Assembly: GCA_013115145.1 (NCBI GenBank)
Contig: JAAPAO010000042.1
Span: 36,615-100,614, forward strand
Source of the DNA: Perkinsus chesapeaki
Taxonomy: Eukaryota; Perkinsozoa; Perkinsida; Perkinsidae
DNA length: 64,000 nt
Direction of reading: 5' to 3'
Shown here: positions 45,901 to 58,900 of the stretch, in pieces
Layout of the letters: each line of letters opens with the position of its first letter
Numbering within the stretch: the first letter of the stretch is position 1
Translations under genes and position numbers: made by a program
The notes under the pieces: model-generated
Told to the model about the DNA's origin: nothing
The model's input: the letters and a program-made list of their open reading frames with translations, nothing else
Databases searched by the model: none

Positions 45901-48900
45901 GAATGGATGGGTCGACTTTGGTCATCAGCTGCATCGGCAATGAACTTAGCAATAATAACAGCTTGAGCGCTGTCAATTAGAAGGAACCAAGGGACGTTCA
46001 AATAGTATAGAGCTTGAGCCCACCAGGAGCCGTGGCATTCCTCGCAGCTCTTTTCGACATCATCACGCCAATAACCGCTTTCACAAGCTGCGCACATAAA
46101 GCCTCTCATTCCCTCCAGGCATTGGCCATGAGATTTGCACGTAGTCGGTGGTGAGAGAGACGGTATGTCGGAGTCCTCCTCAACTATGCAGGACTCTACT
46201 ACTGGACTGCGAAACTGTTCGCTACTCCTCACATCAGTGATTCCATAGGGCTCGAATTTTTTGGCGCCGAAAACGCTTCCGGCTGCGACCCTCTGTGGAA
46301 CAATGTAATAATCGGCATTTGCTATTGGAAGCTCTTTGCCGGGACATTCAGCTACTTTAGGTCTCCCAAGTACAAGAGTTGAGCAGGGCTTGCATATAAT
46401 AGAAGATGTTTGCCCGTAGCCGGCAGTGATGCCGATTTCGGCAGCTATGTCGCGGAAGCTTCCCCGGGAGCAGTAGCAGTCCTGAGGAGATGTGCCCCCC
46501 GGATTGGACTCGCTATTGAGTGGGCATGCCATCGGACAGATGTTAGAGTTACCCACACTTGATTTCATTTGTCCGCTCTCACATAACTCGCAGACTCTGG
46601 CTTCGCTTGTCACTTCGGTTACCTCTCGGATGCGCTCCTTGGATGAAATTGCTGTTGTATCTTCGGCAACCGTTAAAGAGTTTGTGATAAAATTGGACTC
46701 TGATTCATTACTGCTGTACAAAGGTGTATTGAGTGTAACTGGGAGCCTCAGCTCACTTGCCGATCTAGCTCCATCTAGGGCTTTCCTTATGCTGCCATAC
46801 CGCCAAAAGCCAATGGTCGTCCAATTATAGAGACAGGGAGCAATTGATGTTGCACAATAATATGAAGACCACCCGAGAAGCTCGACATATCCCAGAGCAT
46901 GCCAAGGACTCGATATAGAACCGTCGGCTAGAGGGCCACCCAGCACTGCGCGACCTAGTCGCACGCAGCCCACAGAGACACCAGGCCCAGCAACTGCCCA
47001 TACGACAGTTAAACTAATACTGTCAGAAAGCAGTTGCTTGCTTTCCACTTTAATAGACGGTGCGTCGAAGCTATCAGCATAGCTACACATGTCGGGTGAA
47101 AGGAGATCAATGTCTTCATTTCTTGCGTAGGCTGTTACCAGTTCTCCACTACCAGTGACGATCTGCAGAGTGAAAGGTGCAATGAGGCAAATAAAGATTA
47201 TCCTACCCTCAGCTTGAAGTACTTTCTCAGAATGGGCCCCTGGTCTCCCATTATCGATACTTCACTTATAGGGACGTGCTTTCGGCCTGGAGAACACTCG
47301 CAGGCATCTATGATGGAAGCGTCAGATACTGTGGCAGACATCCTCTGAAAATAACACTGAGAATGGAAAGAAGCTTAGACGGTACCTCGTAGCCTTCCAG
47401 CTCTTGTAGGGTTGCCATACCAAACGGACATGGGATCTTAGTGGGATGTCGTGAAATCTCACGATGCCATTCGTAGTTCAAGGTCAAGTCAGACCACCGA
47501 GCCAGAGCCCTCACAGCAAGCGGAGGAGGGTCGGCATTCAGCGGGTGTTCCCTAATATCTTGCTCAGCTGTGCGCCTTCAGATCGGCTCACGTGCAGATG
47601 CTTCCTTGCCCACAAGCGACACATCTCCTGTGAGCCCAGCGATGACCTGGGCGGCAGATGCAATACGCGGGCGAGGGAGCTGTATCGATTCTAGTAACCA
47701 TATCGCGACTTATAGCACGGCAGGGCGAGCAAGGAACGCTGTTCGATGTCTCTGCCTTGTAGAAGCCGAAGCCGCACCGGTGGCAGATCGGGCCGCCTGT
47801 CGGACTTGGTTTGATCCAAAACCAACCCGGACCGCACATGCAATCCTGAATGAAGGAACTATCGGTTGCGGACGTGACATTGGAGGCTCCGGTCCGGAGT
47901 TGAGATGGGACAAAGAAGTTACTGTATCACATCATGTGATAACATAATAACATCATAATAGCATCATGTGCGCATAAAAACATCGCATGTGATTTACATG
48001 CGATGTTTTTATGCGCAGAACAATCAAGAGGGGCATGCTGCGAGGTTTACCTCTATCGTTCGACCCACCGTGCCCGGCGGGACTAGGCTTCCAATGGGGC
48101 AAGGCGACAAAGAGTTACTATCCCTGCCTGGGAACCATTGGAATAGCCTGGCCGACTCCTCCTGGATGGAAACGTTCTGGGCGACGGAGAACGGGAGAGG
48201 CTGAGAGAAGACAATGAGTTTCCACAAAGAAGGAGGACTTACGGAGATCTTGCTTAATGAAGAAAAAACCACCAAGTCATCATCAACAGAGCTCTTCAAT
48301 TCCGCCTCAAACTGTTCGATTGTCTGCAAGAATGTTTCCTCAATTGTTGACACCACTGTGGATGACGCTACTATCTGAAAACCGACCTATCAGACGCTTA
48401 ACGAATTTTCAAACTTTAATGGTGACATCAACAGCTGTTAGGCTCCGTTGGTCTTGCAAGCGGCGGCGATCGGTACCGTCCACTGGGCGCCTAGGAAAGC
48501 TAGTGGAGAGCCCTTCTATAAAACACGCCAGGTCTTCTTCTAACGCATCCTTGCACAGGAGATTGGACACGACCGTCATGATTCTCTCAGCGACGAGAGT
48601 TGTCGAACCATCGCTGGTGTCACCGATGGTCTGAAATGTCCAACTATGCTAGTCGACTTCGATCGAATTGCACACCTCGGGGTCATCGATCCCATCCAGC
48701 TCGTATCTCAGTACCATCGGAACCCTAGCTCTCGATGCTAGCCCTAGGGAGTATGAGATGCTGGCAAATAATCGCTTTGACTTCCGTTTGGCCTACCGCT
48801 TTGACAAAGCATCCCTACTGGACACTTTATGCACCCCACAGGATCTCTAGGAGCGGTAGGATCACCAACATAGCTAAGAATGTAGCCATCCAAGCACTTG

Positions 48901-51900
48901 CAATCTAGTAGTCCCCTCGCGCCCAAATCAGAGGTCGAGCCTACAGCAGGTACACTGCTTGAAGGGGGACTGAAGCACCCTCGAGGACACGTAGAGAGGT
49001 TTGCCACGGTATTCTTGTAGGTCCCTTCAGGACACTCGAGACACATACCAGTCGTCTGATTCAAATACCGGCCAAGGTCACAAACGCAGTCTTCGGCCTT
49101 TGCTGCCCCCACGGCAGAGGTCGTCAAACCAGGACTGCACCGGAGGGGCTTCCTTCCACCAGGGCAATAGTTACCGAGTGGACAGGGCTCGCAAAGCAGC
49201 TCCGCTACGTCTAATGCTACAGAAGCAGAGCCTGCGAGGGTTACAGTATAATAACCAGGAAGACAGAGGCAACCTCGTGAGCTACTGTCCCATGTACTGA
49301 ACTGAGGGCAAACTGTGAACCTCTTCAACTCATGCGGAAGCGCCGAAATCATCTGTGCTTCGCTGCCATAGGTCAAGTTAGGCTGACCCAGGAGACTTAG
49401 ACGATTGTATTGGACGGTGAGCTCTACCAACGGATCATCGTAACTGCTCGGTGCTTGACATATTTTGTACACTCCTTTTGTGAGAGGAAATGAGTTGGAA
49501 GCTTCGATTAAAGCTAGGATATCAGTAAGTGTGAACGACAAGGTGTTGGAAGATTCCCAGACCGGCTCCATTCGATTCCGGGGAATAGTCGCAGCGATAT
49601 CATCAGCATCGCCGAGCGTGAAGTCACCACACGGGGAGACCCTGATAAACCACACCATCATATGAAAACGTATCGTGCTTTACTCAGATGTAAGCAACAC
49701 CAACCCCCTCTCAGGGACCAGGGAGCTTGGGATGTTGAATATAGTGTCTGCGTATATTCCTTCGGTAGCAGGCTCAGTGCACCCCAAGGGTTCAGCAATG
49801 AGGAGCGTTCCAACGACCGCACCATAGTCGGTTAATGAACCGCATGCCGGGCGGTCGCTTGCGCTGTGAGGTACAGCCGAGCACCTGGAAAGTACTATGG
49901 GCTCTACTAGTGTAGAAAGGATTCGGGTAGCTAGCTAAGTAGAAACAGCGATCTTCTGTGGGATGCCTCAACCCACCAGCACATTATGTACTCGTCCACT
50001 TTCGACGTGAGGAAGTCCCCCTCTATGGTCGGGTTCCAACTGACTGACACTCCTCCGTTGTAGGCCGGACGAGATGATGCCGGTACGCCACTTATCGCAG
50101 ACCACTCTCCTTTTGGCCCATAGAGAGCGCTTCCTGCAAGAGTGAATGCATTAGCTTCACTAAGCTAAGAAGTTTGCTACTCTCTGGATCGCCGGGGCAC
50201 GCGCTGTCATGAGGTGTTAGCTCCGGGATGTAGCCGCCGATTTGTCCTCTTCGACTAACTACCCTTATTCGATCGCCGTCCGTCGAAGATATGCCTGATT
50301 AACAGCCACATTACCACAAAAGAGAAAAGGATGTACCTCTGAGAGCCTCGATAGTACAAGAGCTGCTGCCGTAAAGGCATACTGCTACTTGGTTCGGGTA
50401 CGGTCCACGAACTTGAAAGATGCCAGCTTCTGCATCAGACATGGCTTCCGTTAAGGTATAGTGAAGTCTACCTGCCCTATAGAGCGTGGAGATCAGCGCT
50501 TCCCTGGTTCGCGGGATTTGCTCAAAGCTCGCGGAGGTTGATTCTGTTGACCAACATATACGGTACGTGCCCGGTGATGTAGTGATGAGAGGGTGACTGA
50601 AGGTTACCTAAATCAGCTAGGGTCTGGTAGGCCGAGGTCCTCAGACGATGACCACAGGCTACTGTGAGGTGACGCTATTCAACAGACTAGAGACGGCTCA
50701 CTTGGACATCTGCTAGCTGTCGTTGGTCTTCATGAGGATGGGAGACCAGTGTATATTGAGTACCGCTGAATGGCACAACTTCCGAATCTACCCCTGAAGA
50801 AACAGGAAGTCAGGTATTGAGTCACACGGCCCTGTCTACCATTATAGCAGTCTCTATATCCATTATCTAGTGGCCTCAGCAAGATACTGTCTTTGCCGAC
50901 AGTAGACAGTCCTTGTCCTCTCAGCACAAGAGAAAGCTGTCGGCCGCGGTAACCGAAACCGTCCTCATTGAGGCGCTCATTCGGCCCGTTGACGATGAGC
51001 CTCCCGACAATAGCGTGAAAGTCACCAGAGTTGATACAGGACACTTCAGATGATATTCGACACCAGCAGATAGCGTAGCTGCCAATATCAGTCGAAATAG
51101 GCGCTATCGACCCGAACGTGAAGGTGCTACCATCTTCAGATGCATCGACGGAACGGCCATTATTCGGGAGCCCTAGGAAGACGCCAGAATACGTCAAAGG
51201 GTTCAAATGTTCACCTGGAACTGCGTAGCCAGCATCTGACCCACAAGCGTCGCTAATTAAAATGTTGTCTGTGGTTCCCGAAAGTGCTCGCCCCTCGATC
51301 CCAGTCAATGAAAGGGCTGGCTGCCCTTTGACAACGTGCAGTCTATGGTCAGGGTCTGACAAGTTGAACCAATAGGAGACAGCCTTGGCGGAAACCTATG
51401 CTACTCACACGGGCCGATCACATCAACTTTGGCAGTGACGGCAAGGTTACTCGAAACGTTCGGTGGTGCCCAGACCACAGGCAGGGTAAAGTGCTGGTGG
51501 TTATCGCACTGAGTTGCCGAATGTGAGGGAGAACAGTAACACTGAACAAATGAGTTTATGGGAGATCTTGTAGTGGGGGAAGTTACCAAGTTATAAGATC
51601 CAGGAAATGATTGTACTCTACCCGACCAGGAGTAGTGCTGTTCTTGCATGGCATCACCGTCGATGAGTGAGCCTCCCGTCCTAGGATGACCGATCGCCTC
51701 GGAGTCTGAGAAGCCCCATACACCGGCTCCAAGACCGCACTCATCGTCAACAACGATGATCTGAATCACGTATGAATGTAAATGCTGCTGCCTGTACACA
51801 ATGTTACTCGGTCACCCTGGGACAAGCCGTAGCCACGAACAGAGATCTCAAACGGTATTCCTCTGATGGCGGTGAACACTGCCTTGTCTGTCTGAGGGCC

Positions 51901-51954
51901 CAGTCCAAGCACTACCACAACAATGGAAATTGTGTGGACTAGGAAGCAGCCCAT
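42922..51954 (-). CDS. Large cysteine-rich multi-membrane surface protein (receptor-like)
   Basis: Start ATG at 51954 with signal peptide (MGCFLVHTISIVVVVLGLG); stop at 42922-42924 after a clear GTAAGT donor and an exon encoding ILF. Ectodomain: repeated beta-type modules with G-S/T-Y-x-I-C-W (GSYAICWC about 51085-51060; GTYRICWS about 50560). Then GCC2/GCC3-like Cys-rich repeats (exons about 49661-48840, about 48356-48048, 47857-47600: CRAISRD, CEPCPLGNYCPGG, ECPEGTYKN). Then a long exon 47090-44835 with CACESGYW and about six membrane helices, including the protist-type YGFLYLGFETRCWYWE block. Further exons at about 44790-44645 and 44550-44410 add two helices; 44350-43620 encode a basic cytoplasmic tail (YYARKRKKQQAELEKAKEEK); about 43595-43470 and 43420-42950 finish it. 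Ligand and function unknown; a plasma-membrane sensor or adhesin is inferred. Confidence 0.7.
47969..48017. repeat. Perfect 22-bp inverted repeat (hairpin) in an intron
   Basis: Arms 47969-47990 and 47996-48017 are exact reverse complements (TGCGCATAAAAACATCGCATGT) around GATTT. It sits inside an intron of the large surface-protein gene: a GTAAAC donor lies near 48047 and a TTCATTCAG acceptor near 47858. A second short palindrome (ATCACATCATGTGAT) lies at about 47927-47941. It may be a fold-back element or a structured intronic RNA. Confidence 0.9.
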
Positions 51955-51979
51955 GTGGAGAAGGGCTCCTCGGAAAGGT

Positions 51980-52631
51980 GGCTTGACGCTGAATGTATCT
52001 CGTTGAAGTACTAGAACTCAAAAACGATACTTCTGGTAATACCAGACTGGTATATAACACTTTTTGTAAATGATACAAGTTATTGAAACTTCACTTGAGC
52101 CCTATCGGTCAGCGGTCCTAGCCAATTGCTGGGAAAGGGAAAGAAACTATACAGATTCCGGGGGGATTGCGCACATGCTCAGTATCGCACTACGGGACTT
52201 GATCACGTCATCTCAGGGTTCCGCCGAGCTCTAATATTTCATAAACAAATGAAGACGCAAAAGTGAATCTTCGTGAGATTGTCGCCTACAACATGGAGAA
52301 CAGGGTCCTTGATTGTAAGCAGCTGGCAGTCATGGTGAATCATTATATTATTCACATGGGTGCAGAGGGTCGCGGAACAGAACTGTTTTTATGCAGTTCG
52401 TTTATATCAATTACTCTTATCTTTCATTGCTGGATATCTATCGCATTTTAATTGTAGAGCAGATAATAGAGGGCTTCAAATTGATTGTTTACAAATGGCG
52501 CGGCAAGCTTACAACGATAGGGAGTGAATGATGGATATTGCCCAATGACAATTAGCGCCAAATTCAAACTGTATAATATGAGCTCAAAACAAATAAGTAG
52601 ATGTAGAAACCAAATAATTGATTCGTAAGAA
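51980..52631. other. Intergenic region between two minus-strand genes
   Basis: Contains the presumed promoter of the surface-protein gene and the 3' flank of the AAA ATPase gene. A 62-aa ORF on the plus strand (about 52263-52451) has no supporting feature. Confidence 0.4.
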
Positions 52632-54983
52632 CTACTCATCATGCAACACAACTTCGGTAGGCCATGAGCCATACTTGTTATTCCATTTTATATAGTCCTC
52701 GAGTTTGCCTTCACTTGGAGGGGTGTGGGCGAGGGCATCTTCAAGATCACCTTCGCAAAGTGGCCTGGGACTAACAGTAGCGCTGCCCTCATCTGCTGAC
52801 AAACTAGCTAGGGCTTCTCGTATAGGCACCTGACTGCCACTGATCATGCTAAACCAGCTGGAATGGTATCACCATCGCAGCGGTGCACATCAACTGTTTT
52901 ATATCGCTACCAGAGTAACCTCGAGTACTTCCGGCAAGTCGATCGATCACACACTCATCGATTTGGGGTGCTTCAATTGACATACTGGAATGATGGAGGT
53001 GCAACAGTCGGTGAATTAGATATTTGCGTGCCTTCTGTCCAGGCAGAGGAGTGTAACTAACACTCCCTCAAACTCATCACCCGAACACGCCTTTTCGCCT
53101 CACAGTTTTTTTGGAAAACGTCTAAGTGCCGCAGCGTCTATCTGCCACGGCAAATTCGTGGCTCCAAGGAACAATATTCGCGACTCGGGCTTGCTGGTGA
53201 TACCATCGAGAGCCGCAAGGAACTCATTCTTCAATCGCCGAGTTGATTCATGGTCACCCTCGGACCTGGCGCCAAGGACGCTATCAATCTGAAGGAAGCG
53301 ATGGACAATCTGAGGACGCCGCGGAGAGTTGACCTCGTCTATGAAGATGACCGTGGGCTCGTAATGATCCGCCACTTGAAAAAGTGTGTTAACCATTTTT
53401 TCGCTCTCGCCAATCCATTTGGAGAATAATGTGGAGGCAGACACGTTTATAAAGGTTGCATTTACTTTGGAGGCTATCCACCTCCCGAGCATTGTTTTAC
53501 CGGTACCTTCAATACGGTGATAAAGGCGTAATTGGTATTCACTGTTGACCGCTGTCAGTTGTGTAAAGTCTTTAGTTGAGATTTCACGACCGAGGGCTTC
53601 TTTAAGGCCTTCAGAACAAGTTGAGAGAGACTCTAAACGGCCCGTCTAATAGACTCGAATTAAGTGAACGGTTTATGAGTCATCATGGAGAATTGGAGAG
53701 TTGTTAAGTACAATGCCAAACAATTAACTAGCGCAGCAACGAACAGTGCATGCAAACAAGCAGCTCTTCATAGTTTAGTCATCGATGTGCAATCCGGTTC
53801 AATATATTATTAGATACTTGATGAGGTTGAATAACTAACCTGGTGGTCCGAAGAGTAGGATGCCTCGTGGCGGTCTTGTCAATGGTGATGCAAAAAGATG
53901 AGGAAACCGTTGAGGCATTATTAGAACCTCCGTTATCGTTTGCTTGGCGAACTTCAAACCTATAAGGTCGATCATGCATTTCACAGTATAAAAAGATACC
54001 AGCGATGTCCTCATCTCGAACCTTATTAGAGTCTGTCGGGCTTATTCGTAGTGCTTCTATGGCCTCTACCATTTCTGGTTGCAAATGATCCAATGACGAT
54101 GAGCCTGATACCACAGACTGGCGGAGATCAGTGGTTTGTCCCGCCACACTTCGTTTATTTTCATCATCTTTCCTTGTCGACGATGCCCTGCAAGATACAC
54201 CTTACTTTTCATGTACACTTCACAGACATACCCCTTCCTCAGTTGACCTCCGGAACCTGCTCTGGCGATCCGTGACAGGAGACCATTAGCAGCATCATTA
54301 ATAGTTGCCGACTCGGGTGAATTGCTTCGCTCATCTCGTCCTCGTTTGCTATGCATTCTACCATCTTCAAGGCCGAGCTCTGTTATTAGCGACTCGCCTA
54401 AGCTATCAGTATTGAACTCCTCAGTTGCTTCAAACTGCTGTTGCTGCTGGCCTGTTACCGACACCTGGCAAGATCTCCTTACTCCGTGGACCGGATTTAA
54501 AATGGCCGTGGGCGAGCGTACGCCTATAATAACATTACAAAGCATCCCCAGCTCAGTGAGATTCATCTCTATCTACTCTCAGCTACCAACTAAAGACATT
54601 ACTGCTAGCGGCAGCGAAAACTCTATTCGTTGTGAACGGTAAAAGACCGAGGTGCTTACAATTTGCTGCCATAACAGCACGTCCTGTTTAACTCGGTCAT
54701 TCGTGAAAACCCGAGGTCTTTCTTCCAACCATTTCCTCCCCAATAAACTAACAGTATATGCTTGGTCAGCTTTCGAGCTTGACTGCATGTCATCAGCCTC
54801 TATCAGGGCCATAGCTACCTGTTCACCAATAGCCAATGGGAAGAAGGATGGACCTCTCCTCACTTGAAGGCTCCTCATCAAATTTTTGTTACTGAGCTCA
54901 TTGCACTGGTGCTGTGGATTTGTGCCATCCCGAATGTGCGCCAGCAAAGAGGGCAAAATGTCACCCTCAAACGGGGAGGACAT
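52632..54983 (-). CDS. AAA ATPase of the fidgetin/katanin/spastin group (FIGNL1-like)
   Basis: Start exon at 54983 ([20 protein letters not shown]). The N-terminal half is low-complexity with a Gln run. AAA module: [14 protein letters not shown] at the domain start; Walker A GPPGTGKT, split by a 333-nt intron (53507-53839); ISAS-like [15 protein letters not shown] pore-1 region; Walker B VIFIDE, followed by a 45-nt intron (53289-53333) before [14 protein letters not shown]; sensor 1 GATN; Arg-finger region [10 protein letters not shown]-terminal helices with [29 protein letters not shown] and [10 protein letters not shown]; stop at 52632. FAK after DIAG and the IAS..ATF..SAS spacing favour FIGNL1, but katanin p60 or spastin are possible. 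Such enzymes remodel microtubules or, for FIGNL1, recombination complexes. Most introns are 43-45 nt. Confidence 0.82.
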
Positions 54984-55327
54984 ATTTCTGGAAAACTGCT
55001 ACAGCAATCGTTTTTCACCGGAGAAATACATTTTCGAAAACTAATGGCTGCATTTAATGGGCCAAGCTAAGTATGATGTATCACTGAGACACGAACATCG
55101 TCACGCTCAAAGAAAGGTAGACTTCGCCAAGGGCGGGCGATGGCGCCATTCGCACCTTGTCGAGCGCTGCGTTATTTCCATCGTCCGACTGATGAGTTGA
55201 TTTATGTTTGGAATCTGAGGTTGATGCTTGCACTTGCCATAGTCTTAGTTTTATAATGAAATGGCTCTCGGCAGCACTCCTCTCATCTTGGGTGATTATG
55301 ACTATCCAATCGACCCTGAGTTGACCT

Positions 55328-55633
55328 ATGTTCCCAGTTTTCCACGTAATCGCTATCACTACTATTTTCAGTCACTTACTTTTTATCCCGACCACACAGT
55401 CTTCGGTTAGGAGAGATCACGAAGAAAATATCTATTATCAATGCCAATATGAGTTGCAGAGAGAGAGGAACTCTTTAACCGTGAAGTTATACGGTGGGCA
55501 GTGGGAACAGGCGGTGGAAGATTCGAAGGGTGTTCTTAAGGAGGGATCCCGTCGCATTCGTATGGCAGCGAACGGCCTTCACCTCACCTTTCATGCGGAG
55601 CGGAGGACACTAATCTACAAATTGAAGGAGTGA
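55328..55633 (+). CDS. Possible small secreted protein
   Basis: A 101-aa ORF starting MFPVFHVIAITTIFSHLLFI, a signal peptide, followed by a charged mature part (RRDHEENIYYQCQYELQRER) rich in Arg and Lys. One mature cysteine. It lies on the strand opposite to both neighbours, between the AAA ATPase and the channel gene. No family recognised; intronless like the other secreted genes here. Confidence 0.45.
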   Translation: MFPVFHVIAITTIFSHLLFIPTTQSSVRRDHEENIYYQCQYELQRERNSLTVKLYGGQWEQAVEDSKGVLKEGSRRIRMAANGLHLTFHAERRTLIYKLKE

Positions 55634-55934
55634 CTAACATACATTATTTATTGTCCGACTAAATCGCTTTTTTGAGTTACCAAGTATGAATAAATTCGCC
55701 GACCGACACACACGGAAGTTGCTTCCAATGACTCAGGTGCCCGAGCGGTGGCGGCGATCGTGATTGACTACCAACAAACTGCATAAGGATTGGAAACCAT
55801 CATACTGACTGACTGCAATTATTCTTATTTGATATCTTAATCGTAATAGTCATTATTTTAACCAACATCAGGTGTAGAGGGGCAACTAATTAGTAATCAC
55901 ACTCGAGAGGAACCCTCCTCCTCATTTTCCTTCA

Positions 55935-58900
55935 TCAATCGACTGTCGCTAGCCGCGACTGCATAGGGGTCGTTTAAAACCTACATATTGGATTCTGACA
56001 CCTCTAGCTTCACAGTGTAAAACACTTACGTCTCCAAAGGCTTCAAATACAAGACCGGCCGGAAGAGAGAACAGGGCCACGCCGACCAGAGCCAAGATAA
56101 CGCAGAGGCACTTACCCGGTGGAGTGAAGTCTACTAAGCCCCATTCACCTAAAACCGATGTGATGACGATGGAGGCAGACGGTGAGCTTACCGCCGAGGA
56201 ACACTGCAGTGTAATACATACTAGAAGGGATCGAATCGAATGGTTGACCGATCCACTTGGTGGAAAAATCGCTTGTGTGTTCAAACTCGTAGAAGAGGCA
56301 AGATGCGAACAACCATATCTGAAGGTAAAAGATACTCTGGTGCGCAGCCGGAAGATTTTTACAATAGCAGCGAAGATACCGGTAGACAGAACAGACTCGC
56401 GGCACTCCGACCAAACCAATGACAGCCTCTGCCACGCAACCAGGAAGTGCTCTAATAGGAGAATCTATACAGAAAGGAAGTCTGATGGAGAACAGAAAAC
56501 TGTAAGCTTTGCGCACCCTGAAGATTCTGAAGACGCGGAAGATACTCGCGTCGAACTGCTGCGATGAGGGTTCGATGGCCAGAATGAAGCACTCTATCCA
56601 AAATGGTAGAATTGACATAAGGTCGACCAACCCCAGGAAAGATTTGAGATACTTTCCTCGTCGACACCCGACCAGTGGATTCGCCGGGGAACTATACAGA
56701 CGAGCAAGATAGTCAAACGTGAAGATGCTGACCTGATCGAGGCAAGTAGGAAAAACCGGCTGAGTCAGACTTACCGAGACAAGCTCGAAGTAGTTGAACA
56801 TATCCTTGCCCATGATCGACAGAATCGCCGACTCGCTCTCCAGCAGAACAGCCACTATATTAAGTAAAATCAAAGCCACCATAAAAGCGCCATATAGCTT
56901 ATTATGATTAACTAAGCAATGCGCCCGATAAACGAAGGTCCCTGAATAGAGATATGAATACAACCTTACCAGCTACTTACTCTTGCGTCGCTCCGCTAGC
57001 TCTCTCATTTGAACTAAGCGAGTCTCCACGATGAGGCCTTCGAGTCTCTTCCTTACCATGTAGCGTCGTACGTGCTTTCCGATAACACCAGCGGCCTCTT
57101 TGCGTCGTTGCCTCTCACGAAGCCTCTCCCCTTTAAGCGCTGCAGTGAATGCTGCAGCCAGCAGACCAGCCGGCACTGCAGTGACGCCAACTGCAATGAC
57201 GACCGTCAAAGCAAGGATAATCTTCCCACTAGGTGTGTAGTCGATGAGGGGGAAGTCGCCGGTGAGGTGGACCATGGCATACGGTACCATAGAAGATATA
57301 AGCGAGCTGTATCTCTCGGCCTGGGGAGTTCCAGGTGTACCGGCCAGCTCAGAATCATTGTGTTCAGCGAGCCACAACAGACCACCAAGGCACAGCCACA
57401 TAGCCAGAACCACGTAAAGAGCGTTACTCAGGCACTTCCTCTGGGCCTTAACAACCCGAACGAAAAGTGCACAAGTCGACGAAAGGAACTCCAGGTTGAT
57501 GATTCTCATCAACCTTAGTAGGCGGAATTCACCATCGTAGCGATCAGTCAAACTCCAACCGGTGAAGACCGTCAACCACCAGGGGAGGATCGACAGGAGA
57601 TCGGCGAGGGAGAGCAGTGTGCTGGCCTGGGCCCATCGCATCGATTGCGGACTGACAAATCCTCGAGGGCACCACTTCACATAATTTAGCGGCGCGCAGT
57701 AAATACGGAGAGAATAGTCCAGAGTGAAGGCCAGCACGACAAAGGTCTCAGCGATGCCGAAAGAGCATCTAACCCACGCGGGCCAGGAGCTGTTGTAGGC
57801 CGGTAGGGTCTCGAGCACCGCCACTAGTGTGCTGATGACCAGACAGAATGCGAGCCATTTCTGGTATCTTCGTGACCAATACTGCATGGTCGCACCTTTC
57901 ACCCACTCGAGCCGCCAGCGGTTGTCAGACTCCTTGGGGTAGATCAATGTGAAGATGCGACGCTGAAACGGCGACGGTGATGCATCACGGTGGGCAGCAG
58001 CAGCAGCAGCATCTGCTGGCGGGGCCGCGACCGCGAGTTGTTCCTGTCGAGGATCCTGTGACGGACTGTCGACTAGGAAAGGCTCCAACCTGAAGAGGAA
58101 ATGAAGTTAATAGTAATAATAAAGTGGGATGATTTTGATAGTAAGTATCAATATATTATGTGCAATGTTGGAAATTTACCAACAGAGATTCAGCTATTAT
58201 TGAGTAGGTGGTAGAACCATCCTTCAGTGTAATAATGCGTTTATCGTAATGACTTGTATCATATCACTCAGCAGCACTGTGCTGTATAATAAACTCTCTG
58301 CAATGATCTGCGTGTTGGATCATGATCATGATTATTTATTATTATAAAATATACAACAGCGATACGGTTATAATATTTATATAACACTTCATAAAGTCGG
58401 GAAAAATGTCAGATATCGAAAGATACTAGCAAACTCACCTATCCTGCATCCCAGCCCCGAGGACACCCAGTGGGACAGCCACCACACCAACAGCGAACAT
58501 GCCGAGGGCACCTGTAATGATCGAACCAGGAAGGGAATAGTCACCCAATGGAGATTCGCCAGATACATTTAATAAAGTCAACCAAAGACTGCCATCTAAT
58601 GTCGAGTAGTAGCGAGCAACCTGAGCTAAAAAATATCTTTACCAACTTCCCCGAAGCTGACCTTCAAGTCCGAGGCGTATCTTTCTGTGTAATACATAAC
58701 CTCCGACATCAACAACCACAAACCCGCCGCCAGGCTCCCCATATAAATGAGCAGCGTTCTACTGTCACTCAGAATCCTACGGAAGTACGCAAAACCGCAA
58801 AGATATCTTTCGAGCTTGAACACGCGCAGCAGCAAGAGAGCCCAAAGATACTCGTTATTCGGCATGAACCAAAGCAACAGACCCGGCACCACCGCGATGA

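Noticed and set aside
52263-52451. 62-aa ORF with hydrophobic C-terminus
   Set aside because: No conserved features, no splice partners and low coding character.
53289-53333. Fifteen extra residues in the AAA ATPase between Walker B and IDSVL
   Set aside because: The segment has GT...CTTCAG borders and is absent from the family; it is better read as an in-frame 45-nt intron than an insertion.
55735-55785. GGTGCCCGAGCGGTGGC resembled a tRNA D-arm/A box
   Set aside because: No anticodon arm, T-arm or matching acceptor stem follows within a normal or intron-sized distance.
58088-58090. Apparent start of a separate channel protein at domain 3
   Set aside because: The triplet is TTG, not ATG, and is preceded by a good TTCAG acceptor whose phase matches the exon of domain 2.
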